Positions 7,632-16,384 are shown, counted from the stretch's first letter. The stretch is DNA of 64,000 bases from Palsa-870 sp035937155 (GCA_035937155.1 DASYVJ010000106.1:1-64000); one strand, 5' to 3'. The notes: generated from the sequence alone by a model not told the origin. Translations and numbers: made by a program.

Positions 7632-8740
7632 CACAGCAACCGTTCCGGAATCTCTATCTGCACCTCCCGTTTTGTAAGCACAAATGCGGTTACTGCGACT
7701 TCAACGCCTACGCGGGCATGGACCGGCTCATGCCCGACTACATCGACGCGCTAGAGCGCGAGCTCTCCGCAGCGCGGTACCGCTACTCGTTCGAGCCGTT
7801 GCAGACGGTTTACCTGGGCGGCGGCACGCCCAGCCTTCTGTCCGCCGAGCTCGCAACGCGACTGCTCAAATTCGTTCGCGCAACGTTCGACCTCGCTCCC
7901 GACGCCGAGGTCACTCTCGAAGCTAACCCCGCCAGTACCGATGAGGCAAAGCTGGCCGCCTGGATGCAAGGCGGCGTGAACCGTCTGAGCCTCGGTGTTC
8001 AGGGTTTTGATGGCCGCGCGCTGGCGGTGCTGGAACGAAGAACCGATGCCGCCCAGGCAACCAGCGCGTTCGAGCTCGCAAGGTCGATGGGCATGCGCAA
8101 CATCAGCATCGACCTGATCTACGCGGTCCCGTTTCAGAGCCTCGACTCGTGGCTGGACACTTTGCGCCGCGGATTGGCGCTCGGCCCGGACCATATTTCG
8201 ACCTACTGCCTGACCTTCGAGGAGGGCACGCTGTTGTGGCGCCGCCGCGAGGCTGGGCGGGTGCCCGAGGTCGATTCCGATCTCCAGTGGGATCAACTGG
8301 ACGCCGCGTGCGCCGAATTGCAGAGCGCCGGTTTCCGGCGCTACGAGGTCTCGAGCTGGGCGCGGCCAGGTTTCGAATCCGGACACAACCAGGCTTACTG
8401 GCGATGCCTGCCGGTTTATGGAGCCGGTGCGGGCGCCCATTCGTATATCACCGACGGCGAGACGGCCCGCCGGTGGTGGAACCTCGCCCGCCCACGCGAG
8501 TACATCGCTGCGTGCCCAGTGCCGGTGGCGGATGGGGAAGACCTGGCGGCGCGCAAGACGGCGGCCGAGTCGCTGATGCTTGGGCTGCGCACCGCCGATG
8601 GGATGACGCCGCCGCCTGGGTTCGACTCCGAGCTCGTCCAGCTGACCGCAGGCGGTCTCATCGAACGGATCAACGGCCGGATCGTGCCCACCCGCCGTGG
8701 GATGGACATGCACAACCAGATCGCACTCGCGGTACTGTAA
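7628..8740 (+). CDS. hemW: radical SAM protein HemW (coproporphyrinogen III oxidase-like)
   Basis: A 370-residue radical SAM protein. The cluster motif is CKHKCGYCDF at residues ~16-25. It continues YLGGGTPSLL, EANPAS, NRLSLGVQGFD, SIDLIYAVP and the HemW C-terminal AYWRCLPVYGAGAGAHSY. HemW binds haem and acts in haem trafficking; true HemN has a different N-terminus. It sits immediately before the heat-shock operon, the order hemW-hrcA-grpE seen in Bacillota. It ends one base before the CIRCE operator of hrcA. Confidence 0.92.
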   Translation: MTQQPFRNLYLHLPFCKHKCGYCDFNAYAGMDRLMPDYIDALERELSAARYRYSFEPLQTVYLGGGTPSLLSAELATRLLKFVRATFDLAPDAEVTLEANPASTDEAKLAAWMQGGVNRLSLGVQGFDGRALAVLERRTDAAQATSAFELARSMGMRNISIDLIYAVPFQSLDSWLDTLRRGLALGPDHISTYCLTFEEGTLLWRRREAGRVPEVDSDLQWDQLDAACAELQSAGFRRYEVSSWARPGFESGHNQAYWRCLPVYGAGAGAHSYITDGETARRWWNLARPREYIAACPVPVADGEDLAARKTAAESLMLGLRTADGMTPPPGFDSELVQLTAGGLIERINGRIVPTRRGMDMHNQIALAVL

Positions 8741-8767
8741 CTAGCACTCTGCCAGGCAGAGTGCTGA
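8741..8767. promoter_or_regulatory. CIRCE operator for HrcA
   Basis: CTAGCACTC (8741-8749), nine bases, then GAGTGCTGA (8759-8767). This matches the CIRCE consensus TTAGCACTC-N9-GAGTGCTAA with one change in each arm and the exact nine-base spacer. HrcA binds CIRCE and represses the downstream chaperone genes, so hrcA-grpE-dnaJ should be autoregulated. The operator ends five bases before the hrcA ATG, leaving no room for a Shine-Dalgarno between them. Confidence 0.92.
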
Positions 8768-8772
8768 AAACC

Positions 8773-9783
8773 ATGGAAAACAGAAAGCAGGAGATCCTCC
8801 GGGCGGTCGTGCAGGAATTCACGACAAGCGCCGTGCCCGTCGGTTCCCAGGCGCTGCAAAGCCGCTACTTCGTGAACCTCTCGTCCGCGACGATTCGGAG
8901 CGAGCTGGCGGAGCTGGCCGATCTCGGCTATCTGGCCCAACCGCACACGTCGGCCGGGCGCGTGCCGACCGACTCCGGCTACCGCTACTTCGTCGACTTC
9001 CTCATGAACCTCGAGACGATCCCGGAACAGGTCGGCTCATACATCGAGAACGAGCTCAGGCAGGCCCCCGCGGACGTCCAGGGCATGGTCGAAAAGGTGG
9101 CGATGACCGTCGCCGCCGTGACGCAGAACGCGTCGGTCGCGAGCGCGCCGCAAGGCTCGCAAGCGCGCATCAAGCACCTCGATCTGGTTTCGCTCGAGCC
9201 GACCGAGGTCCTCCTGATCCTTTTGCTCGAGGGCAATCTCCTGCGCCAGCAGGTGCTGACAGTCGGGCAAGAAGCGACACAAGCCGAGCTCAGCCGCGTT
9301 GGGTCGAAGCTCAACTCGACTCTGGGTGGCCGCGGGAGCGATGACGTCCGCCGCCATTACGAAAGCGCGGCGCTGGGACTGGAGAAGGAACTCCTCGGGC
9401 GGATCGTCACTGTGCTCGATCTGTACGAGAAGGGCTCCGAGAGCCTCGTCGTCCACGACGGCGTTCGCAACCTGCTGCGGCAGCCCGAATTCGCGGAATC
9501 GTCACGCCTGCAGCAGGTGCTCGAGGTGCTGGAGGAGACGCGCTACCTGACGGTGCTGCTCCGCGAGCTGATCGGCGAGTCCAACTTGCAGATCGTCATA
9601 GGGTCGGAAAACGCGTCCAGCCAGCTCCAGGGTTGTGCTGTGGTCTTGACCACGTACGGGCCATCCAACCAGATGAAGGGCGTGCTCGGTGTGATCGGGC
9701 CGACCCGCATGGCCTACAGCCAGACCGTCGCTCGCCTGCAGGCCGTGGCAAGGAGCGCGAGCGACCGGATGGCCGAGCTGTGA
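8773..9783 (+). CDS. hrcA: heat-inducible transcription repressor HrcA
   Basis: A 336-residue repressor. The N-terminal winged helix reads RKQEILRAVVQEFTTS, VPVGSQALQSRY, LSSATIRSELAELADLGYL and QPHTSAGRVPTDSGYRYFV, which is diagnostic for HrcA. The C-terminal GAF-like dimerisation region ends with GVLGVIGPTRMAY. I chose ATG 8773, directly after CIRCE, because family alignments begin a few residues before KQEILRA; the frame is open upstream but that part lies inside hemW. It controls its own operon. Confidence 0.95.
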   Translation: MENRKQEILRAVVQEFTTSAVPVGSQALQSRYFVNLSSATIRSELAELADLGYLAQPHTSAGRVPTDSGYRYFVDFLMNLETIPEQVGSYIENELRQAPADVQGMVEKVAMTVAAVTQNASVASAPQGSQARIKHLDLVSLEPTEVLLILLLEGNLLRQQVLTVGQEATQAELSRVGSKLNSTLGGRGSDDVRRHYESAALGLEKELLGRIVTVLDLYEKGSESLVVHDGVRNLLRQPEFAESSRLQQVLEVLEETRYLTVLLRELIGESNLQIVIGSENASSQLQGCAVVLTTYGPSNQMKGVLGVIGPTRMAYSQTVARLQAVARSASDRMAEL

Positions 9784-9802
9784 GGCTCTCGGGTTTGAGA
9801 AG

Positions 9803-9830
9803 TCGCTTTTTCGCGGTATCTAGAAAGCGA
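9803..9830 (+). promoter_or_regulatory. start-codon hairpin before grpE, candidate RNA thermometer
   Basis: TCGCTTTTT (9803-9811) pairs with AGAAAGCGA (9822-9830) through nine base pairs (one G-U) around a ten-base loop. The last A is the first base of the grpE ATG, and the U-run pairs with the only purine-rich stretch that could act as ribosome site. The arrangement resembles fourU thermometers. The loop also holds TATCTAGA, so a promoter -10 is an alternative reading. Confidence 0.5.
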
Positions 9831-10387
9831 TGACCACGCGCAGACCGCACGACCAGCTCGATGCCCAGGGTGCACCTCAGGAATCCGGGAAGGTGGCTTT
9901 GATGGAAGGCAAGATTGCGGAGGTCGAGTCAGCCCTGGCTGAAGCCAAGGGTAGGCACCTGCGTCTGGCCGCCGACTTCGACAACTTCAAGAAGCGGTCG
10001 CGCCAGGAGCAGCTCGAGACCATCCAGCACGCGTCGACTGATCTGATCGGGCGGCTGCTGCCTGCACTCGACGACCTGCACAAGGCGCTCGACCACAAGC
10101 CAGACGGCGTCGACGAAGCATGGGTCAAGGGCCTGGAGCTCAGCGTCCGAAAGCTCGAGGAGGCGCTCGCAGCCCATGGCCTTGAGGCGATCCAGGCCGT
10201 CGGCGCGACCTTCGACCCCAAGCTTCACGAGGCGATCGGCCACGATGAGTCGGCCGACCAGCCCGAAGACACCGTGACCTCAGAGCTGCGACGCGGCTAC
10301 CGAGTCCGCGATCGCGTGGTCAGGCCCGCACTGGTCAAGCTGGCGCGTCCGCCTGCGCGCTCGGCCCCCGACGAAGTAATTAGCTAA
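9830..10387 (+). CDS. grpE: nucleotide exchange factor GrpE
   Basis: A 185-residue protein. A coiled-coil N-terminal half (KIAEVESALAEAKGRHLRLAADFDNFKKR) leads into LIGRLLPALDDLHKAL. The beta-domain carries GVGATFDP-like AVGATFDPKLHEAIGHDE, VTSELRRGYRVRDRVVRPALVKLA. GrpE releases ADP from DnaK. Length is typical. It lies 46 bases after hrcA and nine bases before dnaJ; DnaK, its partner, is not encoded in this operon. Confidence 0.95.
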   Translation: MTTRRPHDQLDAQGAPQESGKVALMEGKIAEVESALAEAKGRHLRLAADFDNFKKRSRQEQLETIQHASTDLIGRLLPALDDLHKALDHKPDGVDEAWVKGLELSVRKLEEALAAHGLEAIQAVGATFDPKLHEAIGHDESADQPEDTVTSELRRGYRVRDRVVRPALVKLARPPARSAPDEVIS

Positions 10388-10396
10388 ACAATCAAG

Positions 10397-11518
10397 TTGG
10401 CCGTCAAGCGCGACTACTACGAGGTCCTGGGCGTGGCCCGGCAGGCCTCTGCCGACGACCTGAAGCGCGCCTTTCGCAAAATCGCAATGGACTCGCATCC
10501 AGACCGCAACCCAAACGATGCGGTTGCCGCCGCCCGGTTCAGGGAGGCGAGCGAGGCGTACTCCATCCTGTCCGACCCAGGGCGTCGCCGGACGTACGAC
10601 ATGTTCGGCCACGCCGCGGTTGAGTCGGGCGGAGGACCCGCCGTCGACTTCTCCGACATGCCGTTCGGAGACATCTTCGAGAGTTTCTTCGGCGGAGGCT
10701 TCAGCGGTAGGGGGCGTCGAGAGCGTTCGAATCGCGGCGATGATCTCCGCTACGACCTGACGATCACATTCGAAGAGGCGTTCACGGGCGTCGAGAAGCA
10801 GATCGCGGTCGGGCGACTCGCCATCTGCGAACGATGCTCAGGCAACGGCGCCGAGCCGGGCACCGGCGATGAGACATGCCCGACATGCCGAGGCTCGGGC
10901 CAGATCCGCAGGCAAGCCCAATCCATCTTCGGAGCGGTGGTCACCACCGCCACCTGCTCGACCTGCGGGGGTGCGGGCCGGCTGCTCAAGAATCCATGCG
11001 TGCAGTGCCGCGGGCAGGGTCGCCTCGAAAAGTCGATAAAGCTCTCGGTCAAGATCCCGGCCGGTGTCGACACCGGGTCGCAGATCCGGCTGAGCGGCGA
11101 GGGAGAGGCAGGGCTTCGCGGCGGCCAGCCGGGCGACCTCTATGTCGCCCTGCGCGTCAAGCCGCACCCTCATTTGGCCCGGCACGACCAGGACACCGTC
11201 TACGAGCTGCGCGTGAACATGGTCCAGGCTGCCCTCGGAGACCGGATCGAGATCCCGACCCTGGAAGGGTTGGTCGAGATCGCCATCCCGGCCGGAACTC
11301 AGAACGGCCAGTCGTTCCGCCTGGCGGGCCGCGGCATGCCGGACGTCCGCGGCGGGCGGCGAGGCGACGAGTACGTCGTCGTCCAGGTGGTCATTCCAAA
11401 GGATCTGACGCCAGAGCAGAAGGCCATCCTGAGGAAGGTCGGGGGCCTCACCGGCAAGCCCGAGAAAGTCTCCAAGGGGTTCTTCGAGAAGCTACGCGAC
11501 GCCATCTCTCTGGACTGA
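10397..11518 (+). CDS. dnaJ: type I chaperone DnaJ
   Basis: A 373-residue DnaJ from TTG. The J-domain has YYEVLGVARQAS and the essential HPD in DSHPDRNP. A G/F-rich linker (FFGGGFSGRGRRE) follows. Four zinc-binding repeats are CERCSGNG, CPTCRGSG, CSTCGGAG and CVQCRGQG. The C-terminal substrate domains (GDLYVALRVKPHPHLARH, LEIPTLEG-like IEIPTLEG) are intact. It stimulates DnaK ATPase and delivers substrates. It is the last gene of the CIRCE operon, where dnaK would usually lie between grpE and dnaJ. Confidence 0.96.
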   Translation: MAVKRDYYEVLGVARQASADDLKRAFRKIAMDSHPDRNPNDAVAAARFREASEAYSILSDPGRRRTYDMFGHAAVESGGGPAVDFSDMPFGDIFESFFGGGFSGRGRRERSNRGDDLRYDLTITFEEAFTGVEKQIAVGRLAICERCSGNGAEPGTGDETCPTCRGSGQIRRQAQSIFGAVVTTATCSTCGGAGRLLKNPCVQCRGQGRLEKSIKLSVKIPAGVDTGSQIRLSGEGEAGLRGGQPGDLYVALRVKPHPHLARHDQDTVYELRVNMVQAALGDRIEIPTLEGLVEIAIPAGTQNGQSFRLAGRGMPDVRGGRRGDEYVVVQVVIPKDLTPEQKAILRKVGGLTGKPEKVSKGFFEKLRDAISLD

Positions 11519-11631
11519 AGCGCGGAGCCGCCCTCTAAGCTACTTCCAAGGTTTTAGGCATAACCTGACGAGATTCGGGGTAGTTATTTGGTTCGGCTGT
11601 TACTTAGAGCCGTACATAAGAAAGGAAGAGA

Positions 11632-11925
11632 GTGGCTAAAACAATCGATCTCGAGTTGACCCGGGCCGAGGTGGAGGTCCTGGAGCTGGAAGCCCGGCTC
11701 CGGGTGGTTCCCATGAACGACACCCAGCTTTCGGACGCCTTGAAGACCGCCCTCGTGGCGAAGAAGGAGCGCCTGACCAAGCTGCGGACCCTGCACGCCG
11801 CCGCCGGCCGCGCTCGCACGACCGACAACGACGGCGCCGACGGCATCAAGCCGCTGCATGCCCAGCGGCGGCCGCCCCTCAAGCGGACCGTCCCTCAGCG
11901 CCCCCAGGCCAAACCCAGCAAGTAA
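11632..11925 (+). CDS. small hypothetical protein
   Basis: A 97-residue protein from GTG with GAAAGGAAG just upstream as a good ribosome site. Residues 5-55 are helical and charged (LELTRAEVEVLELEARLRV, KTALVAKKERLTKLRTL). The tail is basic and Pro/Gln-rich (RRPPLKRTVPQRPQ). No family is recognised. A 113-base gap separates it from dnaJ and holds two short inverted repeats (AGGTT/AACCT and CGGCT/AGCCG), which could be a terminator or a promoter-proximal structure. Confidence 0.6.
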   Translation: MAKTIDLELTRAEVEVLELEARLRVVPMNDTQLSDALKTALVAKKERLTKLRTLHAAAGRARTTDNDGADGIKPLHAQRRPPLKRTVPQRPQAKPSK

Positions 11926-11999
11926 TCGAATCCGGGCGGCGGGCGGGTTCCGGGCCCTCGGAATTCCCAGCGCACCGAATCGCGGGTTCGACCGTTAAG

Positions 12000-14900
12000 G
12001 TGGGTGAGTTGGCGAGCGATCCCGAGCCGTCCCTACCTGCCCCCAGTGCCGGCCCTGCTGGATGGGTTCCTTCCGGCCAAGATGCAGTAGCCGGGTGGGC
12101 TAACGAGGGTCGCCGGCTGCTGCGATGGGCCCGCCTGCTGCCCGTGCTGACCGGCGTGGCCGCTGTGGTCATCGTCGTGGCGGTCGGCTTCCGGCTCTGG
12201 CTGGCCGATGTCCGGGCCGGGGAGCTCGTCGCCTGGGGCCTGGCCCTCTTCGTGCTGGCAGTCCTGGCGTATCTCAGCCAGCTCGCCCTCGATCGGAATC
12301 TCGCGCTGGAGGCGGAGCGTCAGGCTTCGCTCCTCAGGGCCATCAGCGACATCGGCGAAGGCCTCGTGATCACGGAGAACGGCCGCTACCTCGCCGCAAA
12401 TGCCGCCTACCAGGCATTGACCGGGTATGACACCGCCGAGCTCGCCGCCTTGGATTCGCTGGTCGACCTGGCCCCGCTGGACGAACGCAAGCGGCTCGCC
12501 GACGAGCTCGCGACCCGTCCCGAGCGTAGCGACTTGCCGTTTCGCTACGAGTCGGCGCTCGTCCGCAAGGACGGTCAGCGCATCCAGGTCGAGACCGCGG
12601 TGCGCCGTCTGGGTGCTCACGGCAAGCACCGGCTGCTCGCCCTCGTCCACGACATCAGCGATCGGCACCGCATGGCGGAGGCCGAGCGCGAGAGCGAAAC
12701 CCGGTTCCGAACCTTGTTCGAGCAAGCGCAGGCCGGCATGGCTTTCGCCGGCCTTGACGGCCAGATCACCACGGTCAACGCCGCGTTCTGCCAGCTTGTC
12801 GGCTACAGCGACACGGAGCTGCGCAACCTTTCGCTGCTCGACATCACCTACCCGGATGACGTCCCCGCGCTCCAGGCCGCGCTGCGGCGAATGCTCGCCG
12901 GAGAGGACGAAGGGACGCGGACCGAGAATCGCTATACGCGAAAGGACGGTGAGCCCGTCTGGGTAGACCTGACCACTCGGCTCGTGCGTGGCCCTGACAA
13001 CAAGCCTCTATATCTCCAGGCCGTTGCGGTCGACCTACGGGATCGCAAGCGCGCCGAGGTCCTGCAGGCGGCCCGTTTCGCAGTCACCCAGGCGCTCGTC
13101 ACCTCGCCGGGCTGGGAGAAGGCCGCGCCGGGTCTGCTTGAAGGACTGTGCCGGGCGCTCGACTGGGAGCTGGCCGAGTACTGGGAGGTCGATCCCGAGC
13201 GCGACGCGATGCATTTCGTCACGGCGTGGAAGCGTCCGGGGCGGGATACGTCGAGCTATGAGGTCACCGCCGCGACAACCAGCTACCCACGCGGCGAAGG
13301 CTTGGCGGGGCGCGTGTGGGAAACGGGCGCGCCGGTCTCGGTGTCAGATGTCGCGTCGGACGAGTCGCCTCGTTCTGCCGCCGCGGTCGCCGCGGGCTTG
13401 AAAGGAATCGTCGGATTCCCGGTGCGCAGCGGCCGTCGGGTTGTCGGGATGATCGCACTCCACACCTGGGCCCCACGCGAGCTGGACGAGGGCTTGCTCG
13501 CCGTCATGAACGACGTCGGTTCGCAGATCGGTGAATTCGTCGAGCGCAAGCGCGCTGAGGTTGCGTTGCAGGAAAGCGAGAAGCGAATGCGCTCGGTGCT
13601 GGACAACGTTTCGGATGGTCTCGCCACCATAGAGCAGACCGGACTCATCGAATCGATAAATCCCGCAGTCATCAAGCTCTTCGGTTATCCCGAGCAGGAG
13701 CTGGTTGGTCAGCAGGCTGACGTCCTGATCGCGACAACGCACCGGAGTGCGTTCGTCAACTACCTGGAGCGCCGGCTCAAGCTCGACATCCCGGTCAGCG
13801 GTGCTCACGAGACGATGGGCAAGCGCAAGAACGGAAGCTTGTTTCCGCTGGAGTTCGTCGTCAGCTCGATGCAGATCGGCTCGCGACACCTGTTCATCGC
13901 CACTCTCCGCGACATCTCCGAACGCAAGGCCCATACCGACGCACTCGAATACCAGGCTCTGCATGACGCACTGACCGGGTTGCCGAACCGCAGCCTGTTC
14001 GGCGACCGCTTGCGGCAGGCCCTGCTCGCGGCACGGCGCAATCAGAAGATGTTCGGAGTCCTGCTGCTCGACCTCGACCGATTCAAGGACATCAACGACG
14101 CGCTCGGACACGACCGTGGCGACAGCCTCCTGCAGGAGGTCACGGCTCGGCTGCGCGGTGTCCTGCGGGCGACTGACACCATCGCCCGGCTTGGTGGCGA
14201 CGAGTTCGCGGTGCTGACTACCGACGCCAAGCATCCAGATGACGTGGTGGCCACTGCGCGCAAGATCCTCGCCGCTCTGGAAGGACCGTTCGCGATCGCC
14301 GACCAGATGGTCGAGACAGGCGCCTCCATCGGCACCGCGATGTACCCACTTCATGGCGATGATCCAAGCACGCTGCTCCGCCGCGCCGACGTCGCGATGT
14401 ATGTCGCGAAGCGGTCGGGCGGTGGCTACGCCGTGTACGCGCCGGAACAAGAGGCGCAGACGCTGCGCCGCTCGGGGCTGGCCGGCGAGCTGCGGCGCTC
14501 GATTCCACAGGGCGAGCTGGTGCTGCATTACCAACCGCAAGTCACGCTCGCCACCGGCGCGATCCATTCGGTCGAGGCGCTGGTGCGCTGGAATCATCCG
14601 CGCGAGGGCTTGATGCCGCCCGACCGCTTCATCCCGATGGCGGAGGAGACCGGCATCATCCACCCGCTCACCGCCTGGGTCATCGATTCGGCCCTCGCGC
14701 AGCTGTGTAAGTGGCTGGAGCAAGGACTCGACGTTTCGGTCTCGCTGAACGTGTCGCCCCGCAACATCGAGGACCACTCGCTGGAGGAGATGGTCGCGCG
14801 TGCCCTCGGTACGTTCAAGGTGGAACCGCAGCGGCTCACCCTTGAAATCACTGAGGGCGTGGCGATGGCCGCCGCCGCGGCCAAGGCACTTCACCGACTC

Positions 14901-15248
14901 AACGAGATGGGGGTGCGGCTGGCGCTCGACGACTTCGGCACCGGCTACTCGTCGCTGCTTTACCTCATGCGGCTGCCGGTGAACGAGATCAAGATCGATC
15001 GCTCGTTCGTGTCGGCGCTTGCTTCGGACCCGGACTCCGGGGCGATCGTGCGCTCGGCAGTCGGGCTGGGTCACAACCTCGGATTGCGAGTCGTCGCCGA
15101 AGGCCTGCAGGATCGCGCCGCAGAAGCCGTCCTGGTTGAAGCCGGCTGCGACGCGGCGCAGGGATTCCTCGTTGGACGCCCGGCACCCGAGCGCGAGATC
15201 ACGACTCTGCTGCTGACTCATGCCGGTCTAGCCAAACAACTGGACTAG
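12000..15248 (+). CDS. membrane PAS-PAS-GAF-PAS-GGDEF-EAL cyclic-di-GMP enzyme
   Basis: A 1082-residue protein from GTG. Two N-terminal membrane helices (about 46-69, 76-97) precede PAS domains near 105-225 and 230-350, a GAF domain near 355-515, and a third PAS near 520-640. The GGDEF domain has intact RLGGDEF at ~735, and RATD five residues before GGDEF forms an inhibitory I-site. The EAL domain has VEALVRW, SLNVSPRN, TLEITEG, DDFGTGYSSL, IKIDRSFV and VVAEG, all metal and catalytic positions I can check. It could therefore both make and degrade c-di-GMP. It stands alone, between a hypothetical gene and the polysaccharide region. Confidence 0.93.
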   Translation: MGELASDPEPSLPAPSAGPAGWVPSGQDAVAGWANEGRRLLRWARLLPVLTGVAAVVIVVAVGFRLWLADVRAGELVAWGLALFVLAVLAYLSQLALDRNLALEAERQASLLRAISDIGEGLVITENGRYLAANAAYQALTGYDTAELAALDSLVDLAPLDERKRLADELATRPERSDLPFRYESALVRKDGQRIQVETAVRRLGAHGKHRLLALVHDISDRHRMAEAERESETRFRTLFEQAQAGMAFAGLDGQITTVNAAFCQLVGYSDTELRNLSLLDITYPDDVPALQAALRRMLAGEDEGTRTENRYTRKDGEPVWVDLTTRLVRGPDNKPLYLQAVAVDLRDRKRAEVLQAARFAVTQALVTSPGWEKAAPGLLEGLCRALDWELAEYWEVDPERDAMHFVTAWKRPGRDTSSYEVTAATTSYPRGEGLAGRVWETGAPVSVSDVASDESPRSAAAVAAGLKGIVGFPVRSGRRVVGMIALHTWAPRELDEGLLAVMNDVGSQIGEFVERKRAEVALQESEKRMRSVLDNVSDGLATIEQTGLIESINPAVIKLFGYPEQELVGQQADVLIATTHRSAFVNYLERRLKLDIPVSGAHETMGKRKNGSLFPLEFVVSSMQIGSRHLFIATLRDISERKAHTDALEYQALHDALTGLPNRSLFGDRLRQALLAARRNQKMFGVLLLDLDRFKDINDALGHDRGDSLLQEVTARLRGVLRATDTIARLGGDEFAVLTTDAKHPDDVVATARKILAALEGPFAIADQMVETGASIGTAMYPLHGDDPSTLLRRADVAMYVAKRSGGGYAVYAPEQEAQTLRRSGLAGELRRSIPQGELVLHYQPQVTLATGAIHSVEALVRWNHPREGLMPPDRFIPMAEETGIIHPLTAWVIDSALAQLCKWLEQGLDVSVSLNVSPRNIEDHSLEEMVARALGTFKVEPQRLTLEITEGVAMAAAAAKALHRLNEMGVRLALDDFGTGYSSLLYLMRLPVNEIKIDRSFVSALASDPDSGAIVRSAVGLGHNLGLRVVAEGLQDRAAEAVLVEAGCDAAQGFLVGRPAPEREITTLLLTHAGLAKQLD

Positions 15249-15253
15249 CTATG

Positions 15254-15278
15254 AGAGGGAACCCGGATGGTTCCCTCT
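15254..15278 (+). terminator. perfect 10-bp stem-loop after the GGDEF-EAL gene
   Basis: AGAGGGAACC (15254-15263) pairs with GGTTCCCTCT (15269-15278) around CGGAT, six bases after the stop. There is no U-run after it. It abuts repeat copy 2 at 15279. It may be a weak terminator or part of the same structured element. Confidence 0.5.
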
Positions 15279-15316
15279 GCGCGCTAGGCGCGAGCAGGAT
15301 CGGACTTACTGATCGC
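15279..15316 (+). repeat. 38-base intergenic repeat, copy 2
   Basis: Second copy of the element at 578-615 (33/38 identical), with mini-hairpin CGCGC-TAG-GCGCG and GGACTTACTGAT. It lies in a 261-base gap between the c-di-GMP gene and the rmlD-like gene. The rest of the gap (15317-15509) shows a CCGGTCGC/GCGAC-GGG hairpin near 15321-15341 but no gene I can support. Confidence 0.5.
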
Positions 15317-15509
15317 ATCGCCCGGTCGCTTCGCGACGGGGCTGCAACCCTCCGGTATATCGATGGGACTGATTTCAGAGTCTGAAGGCCCGCAACGCAA
15401 GGAGACTAAGAGACCAAGTCGCGACCGGGCGTAGCCCGGCCGCCCTGGCCACCCCGGCGTTCATCAGGGGATCCTGATGGTTTCACTACTGCCAGCTTGA
15501 ATTGGTACG

Positions 15510-16379
15510 GTGCCTGATGTGAGCGCGATCGTGTTGGGGGCCGGGGGCCAGCTCGGTTCCGAGCTGGGGCGGCTGATTGGCAAGGGCTCGGGGATCAGGC
15601 GCGAGGATGTGTCGGTAACGGTTCCCCACGCCCTCGAAGATCTACTCGCCAGTCGTAGACCCACGGTTGTGTTCAACTGCGCTGCTTACAACGCGGTGGA
15701 CCTTGCCGAGACCGAGCGAGACCTCGCATATGCGGTCAACTCAGAAGGCGCAGCCAACGTTGCCCGTGCATGCGCGCGTCGCGGCGTGCGCCTCATCCAC
15801 TTCTCGACCAACTTCGTCTTCGATGGCGCGCTGCAGCGGCCGTACACCGAGTCGGACCTGCCGGCGCCGCTCAGCGCCTACGGGTCCTCCAAGCTGGAGG
15901 GCGAGCAGCGCGTGCTAGAGCTGATGCCGCACGCGCTCGTCGTCAGGACCTCGGCGCTTTTCGGTGACACCGGATCCGCGATCAAGGGCGGAAGCTTTCC
16001 GGAACGGATCCTGTCGCGCGCGCAAGTGGGGGATCCGTTGAGGGTGGTCGCCGACCAGATGGTCAACCCGACCTATACCGGCGACCTGGCCCCGGCCGCC
16101 ATCCGGCTGGCTGACTCCGGCCTTGAAGGGGTGGTCCACGTCGTATCCGCAGGGTGCGCCGGCTGGGACGAGTTCGCCCGCGCGGTGCTGGCCGAGTTTG
16201 AGGTGGCAGCCGAGGTGACACCAATGTCATCGACCGCGCTTGGCTCCGCCGCGGCGAGACCGCTCAACGGATGCCTTGCGTCCAGCCGGGTGGCCGCACT
16301 GCGGCCCTGGCGCGAAGGTCTGCACGAGTGGGCCGTCCGGCGCGGAGCGCCGGAGCGTCAGGAGCCAAAAAAGGCATAA
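15510..16379 (+). CDS. dTDP-4-dehydrorhamnose reductase-like protein
   Basis: A 289-residue RmlD/RfbD-type short-chain dehydrogenase from GTG. It shows VLGAGGQLGSEL, VVFNCAAYNAVDLAE, IHFSTNFVFDG, Tyr-x3-Lys in SAYGSSKLEGE, and VRTSALFG. The family reduces dTDP-4-keto-rhamnose to dTDP-L-rhamnose. No other rhamnose genes (rmlA, B, C) are adjacent here, so the substrate may differ. It opens the polysaccharide region and is followed by a strong stem-loop. Confidence 0.8.
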   Translation: MPDVSAIVLGAGGQLGSELGRLIGKGSGIRREDVSVTVPHALEDLLASRRPTVVFNCAAYNAVDLAETERDLAYAVNSEGAANVARACARRGVRLIHFSTNFVFDGALQRPYTESDLPAPLSAYGSSKLEGEQRVLELMPHALVVRTSALFGDTGSAIKGGSFPERILSRAQVGDPLRVVADQMVNPTYTGDLAPAAIRLADSGLEGVVHVVSAGCAGWDEFARAVLAEFEVAAEVTPMSSTALGSAAARPLNGCLASSRVAALRPWREGLHEWAVRRGAPERQEPKKA

Positions 16380-16384
16380 AAAAG

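Noticed and set aside
8149..8772. Upstream extension of hrcA by about 208 codons
   Set aside because: The extension runs inside hemW in another frame and over the CIRCE operator; HrcA homologues start near ATG 8773.
13344..15221. 625-codon open frame on the minus strand
   Set aside because: It is the antisense of the GGDEF-EAL gene, an artefact of high GC; its sequence shows no domain and the plus frame has intact catalytic motifs.
15249..15509. c-di-GMP riboswitch next to the GGDEF-EAL gene
   Set aside because: The hairpins and conserved bases do not match the GEMM-I or GEMM-II patterns I know; only the shared 38-base repeat is supported.
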